Assembly (NCBI RefSeq): GCF_009828095.1
Contig: NZ_WTYP01000002.1
Location: 687,001-751,000, forward strand
DNA: 64,000 nt
Origin: Pontixanthobacter luteolus
GTDB taxonomy: Bacteria > Pseudomonadota > Alphaproteobacteria > Sphingomonadales > Sphingomonadaceae
Reading direction: 5' to 3'
Made by a program: the position numbers and the translations under genes. Shown piece by piece: positions 45,919-54,594 of the stretch. Within the stretch, counting starts at the first letter, position 1; each line of letters opens with the position of its first letter. The notes beneath the pieces were generated by a model, which was not told the origin of the DNA, searched no databases, and saw only the letters and a list, made by a program, of their open reading frames with translations.

Positions 45919-48240
45919 ATGGCCGAAACCGACACGGCAGTAAAAGAACAAACAGTACGGTTGCAGGTTGCGGCTGCCAGGCAGGAAGAAAGCGGACAGG
46001 GCATTGCCCGAATGCCGCGCTCCGCCTTTCAGGCTCTTGGCATCACCGAGGGCGATGTTGTCGAAATCAGCGGCAAACGCACCACCGTTGCGATCGCTAT
46101 GGCGGCCTATGATGAAGACCAGTCTTTGGAAGTTGTGCGGCTGGACGGCCTGCAGCGGGGCAATGCCGAGGCCGGTTCAGGCGAACATGTCGTTATCAAG
46201 AGCGCCGAATCACAGCCCGCGACTCGAGTGGTGTTTGCACCGGCGCAGCGCGAAATGCGGCTGCAGGGTCCGACACAGGCGCTGAAGCGCAATTTCTTTC
46301 GCAAGCCAATCGTCGCAGGCGATCTGGTCGCAACCGCGGGCCAGCAACCCGTCCAGAACATGCCGCCGCAGGTGCAGCGGATGTTCAATGCGCCGGCATA
46401 TGCTCTTACCCAGATCCGTCTGAGTGTCGTGTCGACGACACCAAAAGGCATCGTCCATATCGACGAGGATACCGAAGTTGAGCTTCGCGCCGAGTTCGAA
46501 GAGCCGCGCGATCCCCGTGCCGGTGTGAATTACGACGATGTCGGCGGTATTGGCGATACCATCCAGCAATTGCGCGAGATGGTCGAATTGCCGCTGCGCT
46601 ATCCCGAATTGTTTACCCGCCTGGGCGTCGATCCGCCCAAGGGAGTGCTTCTCCATGGCCCTCCCGGAACCGGCAAGACCCGCTTGGCGCAAGCTGTCGC
46701 AAACGAAAGCGACGCTGAATTTTTCACCATCAACGGTCCGGAAATCATGGGCTCGGGGTATGGCGAAAGCGAGAAGAAGCTGCGCGAAGTGTTTGAAGAA
46801 GCCTCGCGGGTTTCCCCGTCGATCATCTTTATCGACGAGATCGACTCCATTGCACCCAAGCGGACGCAGGTTCACGGCGAAACCGAAAAACGGCTGGTCG
46901 CACAATTGCTCACCCTGATGGACGGGCTTGAGGCGCGCTCCAATCTGGTGGTCATCGCCGCAACAAACCGGCCCGATGCTCTGGACGAGGCGCTGCGCCG
47001 GCCGGGCCGTTTCGACCGCGAAATCGTGATCGGTGTCCCTGACGAGAAGGGTCGCCGCGAAATCCTGGCGATCCATACACGCGGGATGCCGCTGGGTGAA
47101 AAGGTCAACCTGACCGAACTCGCCAAGACTACGCATGGTTTTGTCGGTGCCGATCTGGCTGCGCTTGCACGCGAAGCTGCAATCGATGCGGTGCGCCGGA
47201 TCATGCCCAAGCTCGATCTGGATGAACGGACCGTACCGCAGGACGTCCTCGATGAACTGTGTGTAACGCGGGAGGATTTTCTCTCGGCACTCAAACGCGT
47301 CCAGCCATCCGCCATGCGTGAAGTGATGGTCCAGATGCCTAACGTGGGCTGGGATGACATCGGCGGGGTCGATGACGCCATCGAAAGCCTGCGCGAAGGG
47401 ATCGAACTGCCGCTAAAAAATGAAGAGGCGTTTGCCCGTCTCGGCATTCGCGCTGCCAAGGGCTTCCTGCTCTATGGCCCCCCGGGAACGGGCAAGACGT
47501 TGCTGGCAAAAGCGGTCGCGAAGGAGGCCGAGGCAAACTTCATTTCGATGAAAAGCTCCGACCTGCTCAGCAAATGGTACGGCGAAAGCGAACAGCAGAT
47601 CGCCCGTATGTTCCAGCGCGCCCGTGCAGTCGCGCCATGCGTCGTGTTCATCGACGAAATCGACAGCCTCGTGCCTGCTCGCGGAAGCGGTCAGGGCGAA
47701 CCGCAGGTCACCGGCAGGGTGGTCAACACCATCCTCGCCGAGATGGACGGTCTCGAGGAACTTCAATCCGTAATCGTGATTGGCGCGACCAACCGGCCAA
47801 CGCTGGTCGACCCCGCTTTGCTGCGTCCGGGCCGGTTCGACGAACTGGTCTATGTCGGCACACCCGATGAAAAGGGCCGCGAGCAGATATTGGGCATCCA
47901 CGCGGCGGCAATGCCGCTGGCGAAAGATGTCGATATGGCGTCGATCGCCAAAAAGACGGAACGCTTCACCGGCGCCGATCTGGAGGATGTCGTCCGCCGC
48001 GCAGGTCTCAATGCGCTGCGGCGTGCAGGGGCCGACGTCAAGGAAGTGAATGCCGCTGATTTTGCAGAAGCGCTGAAGGATTCGCGCGCGACCGTCACAT
48101 CCAAGATGGAAGACGAATACAAGAAGATGCGCGGCGAGCTGAAGAAGCGCGCAGCCGAAGTGAAACCGTCAATCGGCTTCCTCAGCGAGGGGATGGTCGA
48201 ATCGGTACGGGACAAGAAGCACGGAGACGAGACCGGCTGA
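45919..48240 (+). CDS. CDC48/VAT-type AAA+ ATPase (double AAA domain)
   Basis: 773 residues. An N-terminal double-psi-barrel region (VRLQVAAARQEESGQGIARM, VEISGKRTTVAIAM) is followed by D1 with HGPPGTGKTRLA, SIIFIDEIDSIAPKR, and D2 with YGPPGTGKTLLA, CVVFIDEIDSLVPAR and arginine-finger RPGRFD regions in both. It resembles archaeal VAT and eukaryotic p97, which unfold substrates for proteasome-like proteases. The C-terminus (KKHGDETG) lacks a hydrophobic-Tyr-X motif. It occurs in a subset of alphaproteobacteria; the substrate is unknown. Confidence 0.93.
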   Translation: MAETDTAVKEQTVRLQVAAARQEESGQGIARMPRSAFQALGITEGDVVEISGKRTTVAIAMAAYDEDQSLEVVRLDGLQRGNAEAGSGEHVVIKSAESQPATRVVFAPAQREMRLQGPTQALKRNFFRKPIVAGDLVATAGQQPVQNMPPQVQRMFNAPAYALTQIRLSVVSTTPKGIVHIDEDTEVELRAEFEEPRDPRAGVNYDDVGGIGDTIQQLREMVELPLRYPELFTRLGVDPPKGVLLHGPPGTGKTRLAQAVANESDAEFFTINGPEIMGSGYGESEKKLREVFEEASRVSPSIIFIDEIDSIAPKRTQVHGETEKRLVAQLLTLMDGLEARSNLVVIAATNRPDALDEALRRPGRFDREIVIGVPDEKGRREILAIHTRGMPLGEKVNLTELAKTTHGFVGADLAALAREAAIDAVRRIMPKLDLDERTVPQDVLDELCVTREDFLSALKRVQPSAMREVMVQMPNVGWDDIGGVDDAIESLREGIELPLKNEEAFARLGIRAAKGFLLYGPPGTGKTLLAKAVAKEAEANFISMKSSDLLSKWYGESEQQIARMFQRARAVAPCVVFIDEIDSLVPARGSGQGEPQVTGRVVNTILAEMDGLEELQSVIVIGATNRPTLVDPALLRPGRFDELVYVGTPDEKGREQILGIHAAAMPLAKDVDMASIAKKTERFTGADLEDVVRRAGLNALRRAGADVKEVNAADFAEALKDSRATVTSKMEDEYKKMRGELKKRAAEVKPSIGFLSEGMVESVRDKKHGDETG

Positions 48241-48261
48241 TTGCCAGCCGGTCTCGGTTTT
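48231..48261 (+). terminator. Intrinsic terminator overlapping the CDC48 stop codon
   Basis: GACCGGCTG (48231-48239) pairs perfectly with CAGCCGGTC (48245-48253) around a 5-base loop, then TCGGTTTT. The stop codon TGA is part of the stem and loop, so termination is tied tightly to the gene end. Confidence 0.85.
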
Positions 48262-48265
48262 CCGC

Positions 48266-49345
48266 TTATTTGCCTTTGACGCGCTCGTTCGCTGCCTCGA
48301 CCTCGAGACGGTGGCGGATCAGCGCGTCCGGCATTTCCCGCCGCAGCCAGGCTATCATGTGTTCGCGCACTGCGCAGCGCAGAGCGAACAGGTCGGCAAT
48401 GGTGTTGGCGCTCATCGACAGGCGCAATTCGATGCTCTCCGGATGCGCCTCGGTCATCAGCAGGCCTACCGTGCGCTTGTCCCACAATTCGTGCTGTTCG
48501 ACGAAGCGTTCGAATTCAGCCCGGATGGGGTCGACTTCGGCTGCGGGGTCAAGGTGCAGGTATACCGGCCCGGTCAGTTTTTCACTCTTGCGGGACCAGT
48601 TTTCGAAGCTGTGATCGAGGACGCTGGTCGTCGGAACGATGATCGCTCGTTCGTCCCATGTCCGGACCGTGACGAAGCTCATGCGGATTTCCTCGACACG
48701 CCCCGTATGGCCGTCGATCACGACCAGGTCGCCGATACGAAGCGGTTCGGTTAGCGCCATCTGGATGCCGCCAATCAGCGATTTCAGCGCTGGCTGTGCT
48801 GCAGCACCGACCGCCAGAGCAGCCAGACCAGCGGATGCCAGCAATGTCGTCCCGATCGACTGCACGCTGGGAATGGCAAACAGCATCAGGCCAACAGTTA
48901 TGAACACGATCGCGAAGGTTGCCGTGCGCGAGAGAATGGACAGCCGCGTACGGCGGCTGCGAACGGCGACGGGATCTTTCGATGCCTCCAGCCGGATTTC
49001 CATCGCCGCGGTGAATGCTTTGACCAGAGTGTATGCGATCCAGCCAAGCAGGGCAGGGCGTACGAATTGCGCCACCGGTTCCCACACAAAGGCCAGCGTG
49101 GAATCGGCCTGCGCCACCAGAGTGACGGCAATGGCGATCATCGACCATTTGATGGGGCGCCGAATGCTTTCGATGATCAGGTCATCGGAAGTGTTTTCAG
49201 AAGCTGCGGTGACCCGCCGCAAGATCGCGAAAACGACCCTGTAGGCAAAATATGCGGCCACAATCGCGGCAAGGAGGCCCAGTGCAGCGGGGAGAATCTC
49301 GCCCCAGGCAATGGTCCAGTTCTGCGGATTAAGCTGTTCTAACAT
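48266..49345 (-). CDS. MscS-family mechanosensitive channel protein
   Basis: 359 residues from ATG at 49345, with AGGTGG upstream (a GTG three codons earlier is possible). Several TM helices precede the pore segment SAGLAALAVGAAAQPALKSL and the beta domain GDLVVIDGHTGRVEEIRMSF and IIVPTTSVLDHSFENWSR. The cytoplasmic C-terminal domain is intact. It is a YnaI/YbdG-like small channel, unrelated in detail to the BON-containing one at 32 kb. Convergent with the CDC48 gene. Confidence 0.88.
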   Translation of the reverse strand: MLEQLNPQNWTIAWGEILPAALGLLAAIVAAYFAYRVVFAILRRVTAASENTSDDLIIESIRRPIKWSMIAIAVTLVAQADSTLAFVWEPVAQFVRPALLGWIAYTLVKAFTAAMEIRLEASKDPVAVRSRRTRLSILSRTATFAIVFITVGLMLFAIPSVQSIGTTLLASAGLAALAVGAAAQPALKSLIGGIQMALTEPLRIGDLVVIDGHTGRVEEIRMSFVTVRTWDERAIIVPTTSVLDHSFENWSRKSEKLTGPVYLHLDPAAEVDPIRAEFERFVEQHELWDKRTVGLLMTEAHPESIELRLSMSANTIADLFALRCAVREHMIAWLRREMPDALIRHRLEVEAANERVKGK

Positions 49346-49405
49346 GGGCGCCACCTATGGATGAGGCGGAACACTTACAACCCCGACGGGGCAATCCGCA
49401 TCCTA

Positions 49406-52246
49406 TCAGTGCGCCTCGTCCCAACTGGTTCCCGTTCCGATCTCTATACCAAGCGGAACATCGAGCTGCACCGCAGGACGGGCAGCCTCGGCCATGATCT
49501 TTTCGATTACCGGCTTTGCCTTGTCCACGTCGCCTTCGGGCAGTTCGAACACGAGTTCATCGTGGACCTGCAACAGCATCCTGACCTTATCCAGCCCGGC
49601 ATCGTGCAGCGCTGGCATCATCCTAGCCATTGCGCGCTTGATGATATCTGCGCTCGTACCCTGGATCGGAGCGTTGATGGCTGCGCGTTCGCTGCCCTGC
49701 CGCTCTGCCTGGTTCTTGGAATTAATCCGCGGGAACCATGTCTTGCGGCCGAACAGCGTTTCCGAATATCCACGCTCGCGCACGGTCTCGAGTGTTTCTG
49801 CGATGTACCGCTGGATGCCCGGGAAACGTTCGAAGTAGCGGTCGATCATCGCCTGCGCTTCGTCTGCTTCCACCCCAAGTCTGCCAGCCAGACCCCAGCG
49901 CGAAATGCCGTACAGGATTGCAAAGTTTATGGTCTTTGCCTGCGCGCGCGTATCGCGGTTCACTTCGCCGTACATTTCGCGGGCCGTACGGTTGTGAATA
50001 TCCTCGCCCTGCTCGAACGCTTCCTTCAGCGAGGGGACGTCGGCCATGTGTGCTGCAAGCCGCAGCTCGATCTGCGAATAGTCGGCAGCCAGCAGAACAT
50101 TGCCGGGCTCAGCCACGAATGCCTCACGAATCTGACGGCCGATAGCCGTGCGGATCGGGATATTCTGCAAGTTCGGATCGGTCGACGAAAGCCGCCCGGT
50201 CTGCGCCCCGACCAGGCTGTAGCTGGTGTGGACACGTCCGGTCTTGGGATTGATCGCCGCCTGCAACGCATCGGTATAGGTCGATTTCAGTTTCGACAGC
50301 TGGCGCCATTCCAGCACCTTGTTGGCAATTTCGGCGCCTTCGCCTGCCAGTTTTTCCAGCACTGCCTGATCGGTCGAATACTGGCCGCTCTTGCCTTTGC
50401 GTCCACCCTTGTATCCCAGCTTGTCGAACAGGATGTCGCCCAGCTGCTTGGGGCTGCCAATGGTGAATTCCTGCCCTGCGTCTTCGTGGATCTGCTTTTC
50501 CAGTTTGCCCATTTCGGTTGCGAATTCTTCGGACAAACGGGCCAGCTGCGTGCGGTCAACCTTGATCCCGTTCCGCTCCATCATTGCCACCACGGGTACC
50601 AGCGGCCGGTCGACGCGCTCGTAAATTGTGGTCCCGCCTTCGATCGAGAGGCGGGGTTTAAGGTGCTTGTGAAGGCGCCAGGTGACATCCGCATCTTCAG
50701 CCGCATATTCGGTCGCCCGGTCCAGCGGGACCTCGCCGAACGGGATCTGCTTCTTGCCGGTCCCGCACACTTCCTTGAACGATAGCGGTTGGTGCCCGAG
50801 ATGGCGGGAACTGAGTTCGTCCATGCCGTGACCGCCGCCAATGCCGCTTTCGCCGCGCCCGGCATCCAACGCAAAGCTGATGATCATCGTGTCGTCGATC
50901 GGCGCGACTTCGACGTCATAACGGGCCAGCACATTCAGATCGTATTTTATGTTCTGTCCGATTTTAAGAACCGCGTCGCTCGCCAGTAGCGGGCGCAGCG
51001 CTGCCAGTGCTTCGTCGAGAGCGATCTGCTCTGGCTTCTCGTCGAACATGTCGCTGCCGCCATGCTGCAACGGGATATAGCAGGCCTCGTTAGGGCCGGT
51101 TGCCAGACTGATGCCGACAAGATCAGCCTGCATAGCGTCGAGCGCGCTGGTTTCCGTGTCTACGGCGATAACGCGCGCGGCGAGGCATTTCTCGATCCAC
51201 CGGTCCAGCGCATCGCGTGTCTGGACACATTCATAGCTGGTGCGGTCCACGGCAGGCATATCAGGCAGGGGCTGGCTGTTGCCCTTTGCAGATGCGGCGG
51301 CGCCGGCGGTTTCAGCCTTGGCCGGGTTCAGATCATTGGCCCGGTCCGGACTTCCGGTTCCCGCGTCCAATCGCCGCAGCAGGCTGGTGAAACCGTGCTT
51401 GTGAAGGAAATCGGCGAGCGGTTCGCTCGGCACACCGTCGAGCGCAAAGTCTTCCAGTGGAACGGGCAGATCGCAATCTTCCTTCAGCGTCACCAAAATC
51501 CGGCTCATCTCCGCATCTTCGCGGTGTTCCAGCAGACGCTCTTTCAGCTTCGATTTCTTCATGTCGGCAGCTGCATCGAGCGCCGCGGTCAGATTGCCAT
51601 GTTCCTGGATCAGCTTGGTCGCGGTCTTCGGACCAACGCCGAAGATGCCGGGGATGTTATCGACCGAATCGCCCATCAGCGCCAACACGTCGCCGACCAG
51701 GTCGGGCGCCACGCCAAATTTTTCCTCGACCTCGGGGATCGAGATGCGCTGGTTCTTCATCGTATCAAGCATGTCGATGCGGCCGCTCGAATCGCTGCCG
51801 CTGTCGATCAGCTGCATGAGATCCTTGTCCGACGATACAATTGTAACATCCCACCCCTTGGCCGCTGCGGCGCGCGCATAGGATGCGATCAGGTCGTCTG
51901 CTTCCAGCCCTTCTTCCTCGATGCATTCGAGGCTGAACGCGCGCGTGGCGTCGCGGATCAGCGGAAATTGGGGCACCAGGTCTTCGGGCGGGGGCGGACG
52001 GTTCGCCTTGTATTCGGGATAAATATCGTTGCGGAATGAATGGCTCGACTTGTCGAGGATGACAGCCAGATGTGTCGGGCCTTCCGCCTTGTCGAGGTCC
52101 TCTGCCAGTTTCCACAACATGGTGGTGTAACCGTAAACCGCGCCGACCGGTGTCCCTTCGGGATCGGTCAGCGGGGGTAGCCTGTGATAGGCGCGGAAGA
52201 TATAGGCGGAGCCATCGACGAGATAGAGGTGCTGCTTATCGGCCAT
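49406..52246 (-). CDS. polA: DNA polymerase I
   Basis: 946 residues from ATG at 52246 (ATG at 52255 equally possible; neither has a clear ribosome site). All three domains are present: 5'-3' exonuclease (YLVDGSAYIFRAYH, GLEADDLIASYA, GVGPKTATKLIQEHG), 3'-5' proofreading (VIAVDTETSALDAM), and polymerase with ADYSQIELRLAAHM, TINFAILYGIS and LQVHDELVFELPEG. It performs repair synthesis and RNA primer removal. Confidence 0.97.
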   Translation of the reverse strand: MADKQHLYLVDGSAYIFRAYHRLPPLTDPEGTPVGAVYGYTTMLWKLAEDLDKAEGPTHLAVILDKSSHSFRNDIYPEYKANRPPPPEDLVPQFPLIRDATRAFSLECIEEEGLEADDLIASYARAAAAKGWDVTIVSSDKDLMQLIDSGSDSSGRIDMLDTMKNQRISIPEVEEKFGVAPDLVGDVLALMGDSVDNIPGIFGVGPKTATKLIQEHGNLTAALDAAADMKKSKLKERLLEHREDAEMSRILVTLKEDCDLPVPLEDFALDGVPSEPLADFLHKHGFTSLLRRLDAGTGSPDRANDLNPAKAETAGAAASAKGNSQPLPDMPAVDRTSYECVQTRDALDRWIEKCLAARVIAVDTETSALDAMQADLVGISLATGPNEACYIPLQHGGSDMFDEKPEQIALDEALAALRPLLASDAVLKIGQNIKYDLNVLARYDVEVAPIDDTMIISFALDAGRGESGIGGGHGMDELSSRHLGHQPLSFKEVCGTGKKQIPFGEVPLDRATEYAAEDADVTWRLHKHLKPRLSIEGGTTIYERVDRPLVPVVAMMERNGIKVDRTQLARLSEEFATEMGKLEKQIHEDAGQEFTIGSPKQLGDILFDKLGYKGGRKGKSGQYSTDQAVLEKLAGEGAEIANKVLEWRQLSKLKSTYTDALQAAINPKTGRVHTSYSLVGAQTGRLSSTDPNLQNIPIRTAIGRQIREAFVAEPGNVLLAADYSQIELRLAAHMADVPSLKEAFEQGEDIHNRTAREMYGEVNRDTRAQAKTINFAILYGISRWGLAGRLGVEADEAQAMIDRYFERFPGIQRYIAETLETVRERGYSETLFGRKTWFPRINSKNQAERQGSERAAINAPIQGTSADIIKRAMARMMPALHDAGLDKVRMLLQVHDELVFELPEGDVDKAKPVIEKIMAEAARPAVQLDVPLGIEIGTGTSWDEAH

Positions 52247-52509
52247 GTTTTGCATCTAGCAGTGCATTCGGGCCCGGTCAGCTTACTTTGGCGAACAATC
52301 GCCGGTAATTTTTCTCGGCTGCAAAACCGCGCATTTCGGCCATTTTGAGGCAAATAAGGCCAAAAAAAGGCAGGAAACGTGTGAATCCGCTTGCGCTGCC
52401 ACATTTCGGCCTTTATTTAGCACTCACGAAGTCTGTCCTTGGGGGGAGATTTCGCGTGTGGCCCCATCGGGCCGTGCGATATTCACTCGCTGTTTTAAGG
52501 AATTTATAC

Positions 52510-52761
52510 ATGCGTAAGATCGTTCTTGCTGCCGCAGCTGCCGGCGCCGCCCTGACCCTCGCTGCTTGTTCGGAAGCAACCGAAGACGCTGCTTCGGAAA
52601 CCGCTGATTCGATGGCTGCAGACGCTGAAGCTAACGCTGAAGCTGCTACCGACGCTGTTGCTGAAGCTGGCGCAGAAGTTGAAGCTGCTGCTGACGAAGC
52701 TGCTGCAGACGCTGAAGCTGCTATGCAGAACGAAACCGAAGAAGAAGCTCAGGCTGACTAA
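52510..52761 (+). CDS. Small Ala/Glu-rich lipoprotein
   Basis: 83 residues. The signal peptide ends in LTLAACSEA, a lipobox. The mature part is Ala/Glu/Asp repeats (EANAEAATDAVAEAG) that would form a long amphipathic helix like Braun-type or surface lipoproteins. No cross-linking Lys at the C-terminus. In the mature part all 26 alanines use GCT (22) or GCA (4), never GCC or GCG, unlike neighbouring genes; this suggests very high expression. The 250-base upstream region and a strong terminator support a monocistronic unit. Function unknown. Confidence 0.75.
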   Translation: MRKIVLAAAAAGAALTLAACSEATEDAASETADSMAADAEANAEAATDAVAEAGAEVEAAADEAAADAEAAMQNETEEEAQAD

Positions 52762-52788
52762 TCTTCGGCTTTCAGCTGATAAAAGAAA

Positions 52789-52816
52789 GGGCGGTACCGG
52801 AAGGTGCCGCCCTTTT
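52789..52816 (+). terminator. Intrinsic terminator after the small lipoprotein gene
   Basis: GGGCGGTACC (52789-52798), loop GGAA, GGTGCCGCCC (52803-52812) followed by TTTT; one G-T wobble in the stem. It lies 28 bases after the stop codon. Confidence 0.85.
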
Positions 52817-52906
52817 CTTATGTCTGGCTGACATCACCGGGGACCGTCACTGGCCCTGGGCGATGTCTATCGATGCGGGGTGGGCGTCAAAGCCGTCAAA
52901 GCGGCG

Positions 52907-53965
52907 TCAGCCGCCGGTCTTGTATTCAGCGTTTACCCAGTTGCGGGCGCTCTGCGATGAAAACCCGTTATACAGAGCGCGGGCAATATTCGCGATCCGC
53001 TCGTCACGTTTGCGGCGGGCTTCGCGCTTGTTCATCGCTTCGTGATCGCTCGACAGGCTTTGACCAGTCACATAGATCGCGATTGCGATTGCACGGCCAT
53101 CGGGCGTTTCAAATATCCCGATGTCGCTTGCCATCCGGTTCAAGGTGCCGGTTTTGTGCGCGACATTGGCGCTCATGGGCAGTGCTGAACGTATCCGGCG
53201 CTTGCCTGTCGTAGTGTTCTCCATCGCGCCGATCAGAACATCACGGCTGGAGCGGCTGAGCCATTTGCCCTGGTACAAACCTGCCAGCAGCTTTGCCATG
53301 GCATTGGGGGTTGCGCTGTCGCGGTTATCGATCCGCGTTGCGGGGTCGACCTCGCCATCATCCCTGACCAGCGTCGCAATATCCCGGGACAGTTCAAAAT
53401 CATCAATGCCGGCACGGCGCATCCAGGCGTTGACCGCCTGCGGCCCGCCGACCACGCGCAGCAGCGCATCGGTTGATGCATTGCTGCTCTTGCTGATCAT
53501 CAGGTTCAGCAGTTGTTCGGCTGGCAAATAGGTGCCTTCGCGTACCGGGGCACGGGGTGAAGAATACTTGCCCGACTTCACCGGAATCAGAAGCGGAAAT
53601 TCGCTCGTCAGGCTCCAACGGCCCTGATCAACACCGGCAAGAAACGTTGCTGCAATCGCGACCTTGCTCGTGCTGGCCATCGGGAAGCGCTGATCCCCCA
53701 GGACCGATACCTGATAGCCGGTAGTAAGATCGATTGCGGAAACCCCGATCCGGCCCTGATCGCCATCGGCAACTTTCGCGAGCTGCCGTTCAAAGCTGGA
53801 TTCGTATACTGCGTCAAAAGTCTGCGGCGCTCGCGGTTCGGTTCCGAAGGTTCGGTCGAAAGCAGACTCGAAATTGGCCGTTTGAGCCTGCGCTGGTGCC
53901 AGTGCTGTCAGCCCGAGGGCTGCTGCAAAACCAAATCGTCCCAAAATGCCGAGTCCTGATCGCAT
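52907..53965 (-). CDS. Class A beta-lactamase-fold serine hydrolase (exported)
   Basis: 352 residues with a signal peptide ending ALAPAQAQ. The active-site serine motif is PMASTSKVAIAATFL (S-x-x-K); the SDN-like motif reads ISKSSNASTDALL, with Ser replacing the usual Asp, and the KTG triad is AHKTGTLNRMASDIGIF. The omega-loop Glu (E166 equivalent) is not evident, although RDSATPNAMAKLL aligns with that region. It may be a carboxypeptidase-like or weak beta-lactamase enzyme rather than an efficient one. Monocistronic by position. Confidence 0.8.
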   Translation of the reverse strand: MRSGLGILGRFGFAAALGLTALAPAQAQTANFESAFDRTFGTEPRAPQTFDAVYESSFERQLAKVADGDQGRIGVSAIDLTTGYQVSVLGDQRFPMASTSKVAIAATFLAGVDQGRWSLTSEFPLLIPVKSGKYSSPRAPVREGTYLPAEQLLNLMISKSSNASTDALLRVVGGPQAVNAWMRRAGIDDFELSRDIATLVRDDGEVDPATRIDNRDSATPNAMAKLLAGLYQGKWLSRSSRDVLIGAMENTTTGKRRIRSALPMSANVAHKTGTLNRMASDIGIFETPDGRAIAIAIYVTGQSLSSDHEAMNKREARRKRDERIANIARALYNGFSSQSARNWVNAEYKTGG

Positions 53966-54094
53966 GTATATCTAGCTACCCTTAGTATGCTTTTCATATC
54001 CTTAACGGCTGAAGATTCCGCTAGGCAAGCAAGATAGCGACGAAAAGTGTCGCTGTAGCGACCAAAACTAACGCAATCGGGTTATCTTTCGAAA

Positions 54095-54502
54095 TCAGGA
54101 GCTGGAAATGGCGGCCGCAATCTTCTCGCCTGTTTCGCCCGTCATGGTTTTCGCGATTTCACCGCTCACGCGCTTTTCCAGTTCGGAATGATAATGGCGG
54201 CGCATTTCGCCCAGTGTTTTAGGGTCCGCAATGACGACCAGATCGTCAATCTCGCCGCTGATAGCCTGCTTGTTGAGCCATTCTGATGCAGCAGCCGCAT
54301 GGGCAAGTTCGTCAAGCTGGGTGCTTCCGGTGCGCTGCCCGGCGTCATCCTGATGCTTCACGCCCGCGCTGAAATTGGAGGCGGTCAGGTCTGGCTGCGC
54401 CACTGTCTTGAGCTTCGGTTCGAAGATTTGTCCTTCGTTCTGCATGATGACGAAGTTCTCTCCATCGACGACGGCGACGTGTGCTTTGTGGGCCAGTTTC
54501 AT
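54095..54502 (-). CDS. Host attachment family protein
   Basis: 135 residues matching the Host_attach family first named from Agrobacterium attachment. The HVAVVDGENFVIMQNEG start, KHQDDAGQRTGSTQLDELAH middle and DLVVIADPKTLGEMRRHYH are characteristic. The fold resembles release factor eRF1 domain 1-type/ribonuclease-like proteins, and an attachment role in this organism is doubtful. Divergent from the APH-kinase gene. Confidence 0.83.
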   Translation of the reverse strand: MKLAHKAHVAVVDGENFVIMQNEGQIFEPKLKTVAQPDLTASNFSAGVKHQDDAGQRTGSTQLDELAHAAAASEWLNKQAISGEIDDLVVIADPKTLGEMRRHYHSELEKRVSGEIAKTMTGETGEKIAAAISSS

Positions 54503-54594
54503 AAGCTCTCCTGATTGGTTTGTTATTGTCTCAACGTCTGACTTCGGGAATCGTTGCGGTTGTCTGATCGCATCAGTCCTGCAAGGTTAGCCAA

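Noticed and set aside
49361-50785. 474-residue open frame opposite polA
   Set aside because: Antisense to the conserved polymerase domain, composition unlike real proteins here.
54030-54056. AGCGAC/GTCGCT hairpin between the host-attachment and serine hydrolase genes
   Set aside because: No T-run follows on the coding strand; it could be chance in a GCGAC-rich patch.
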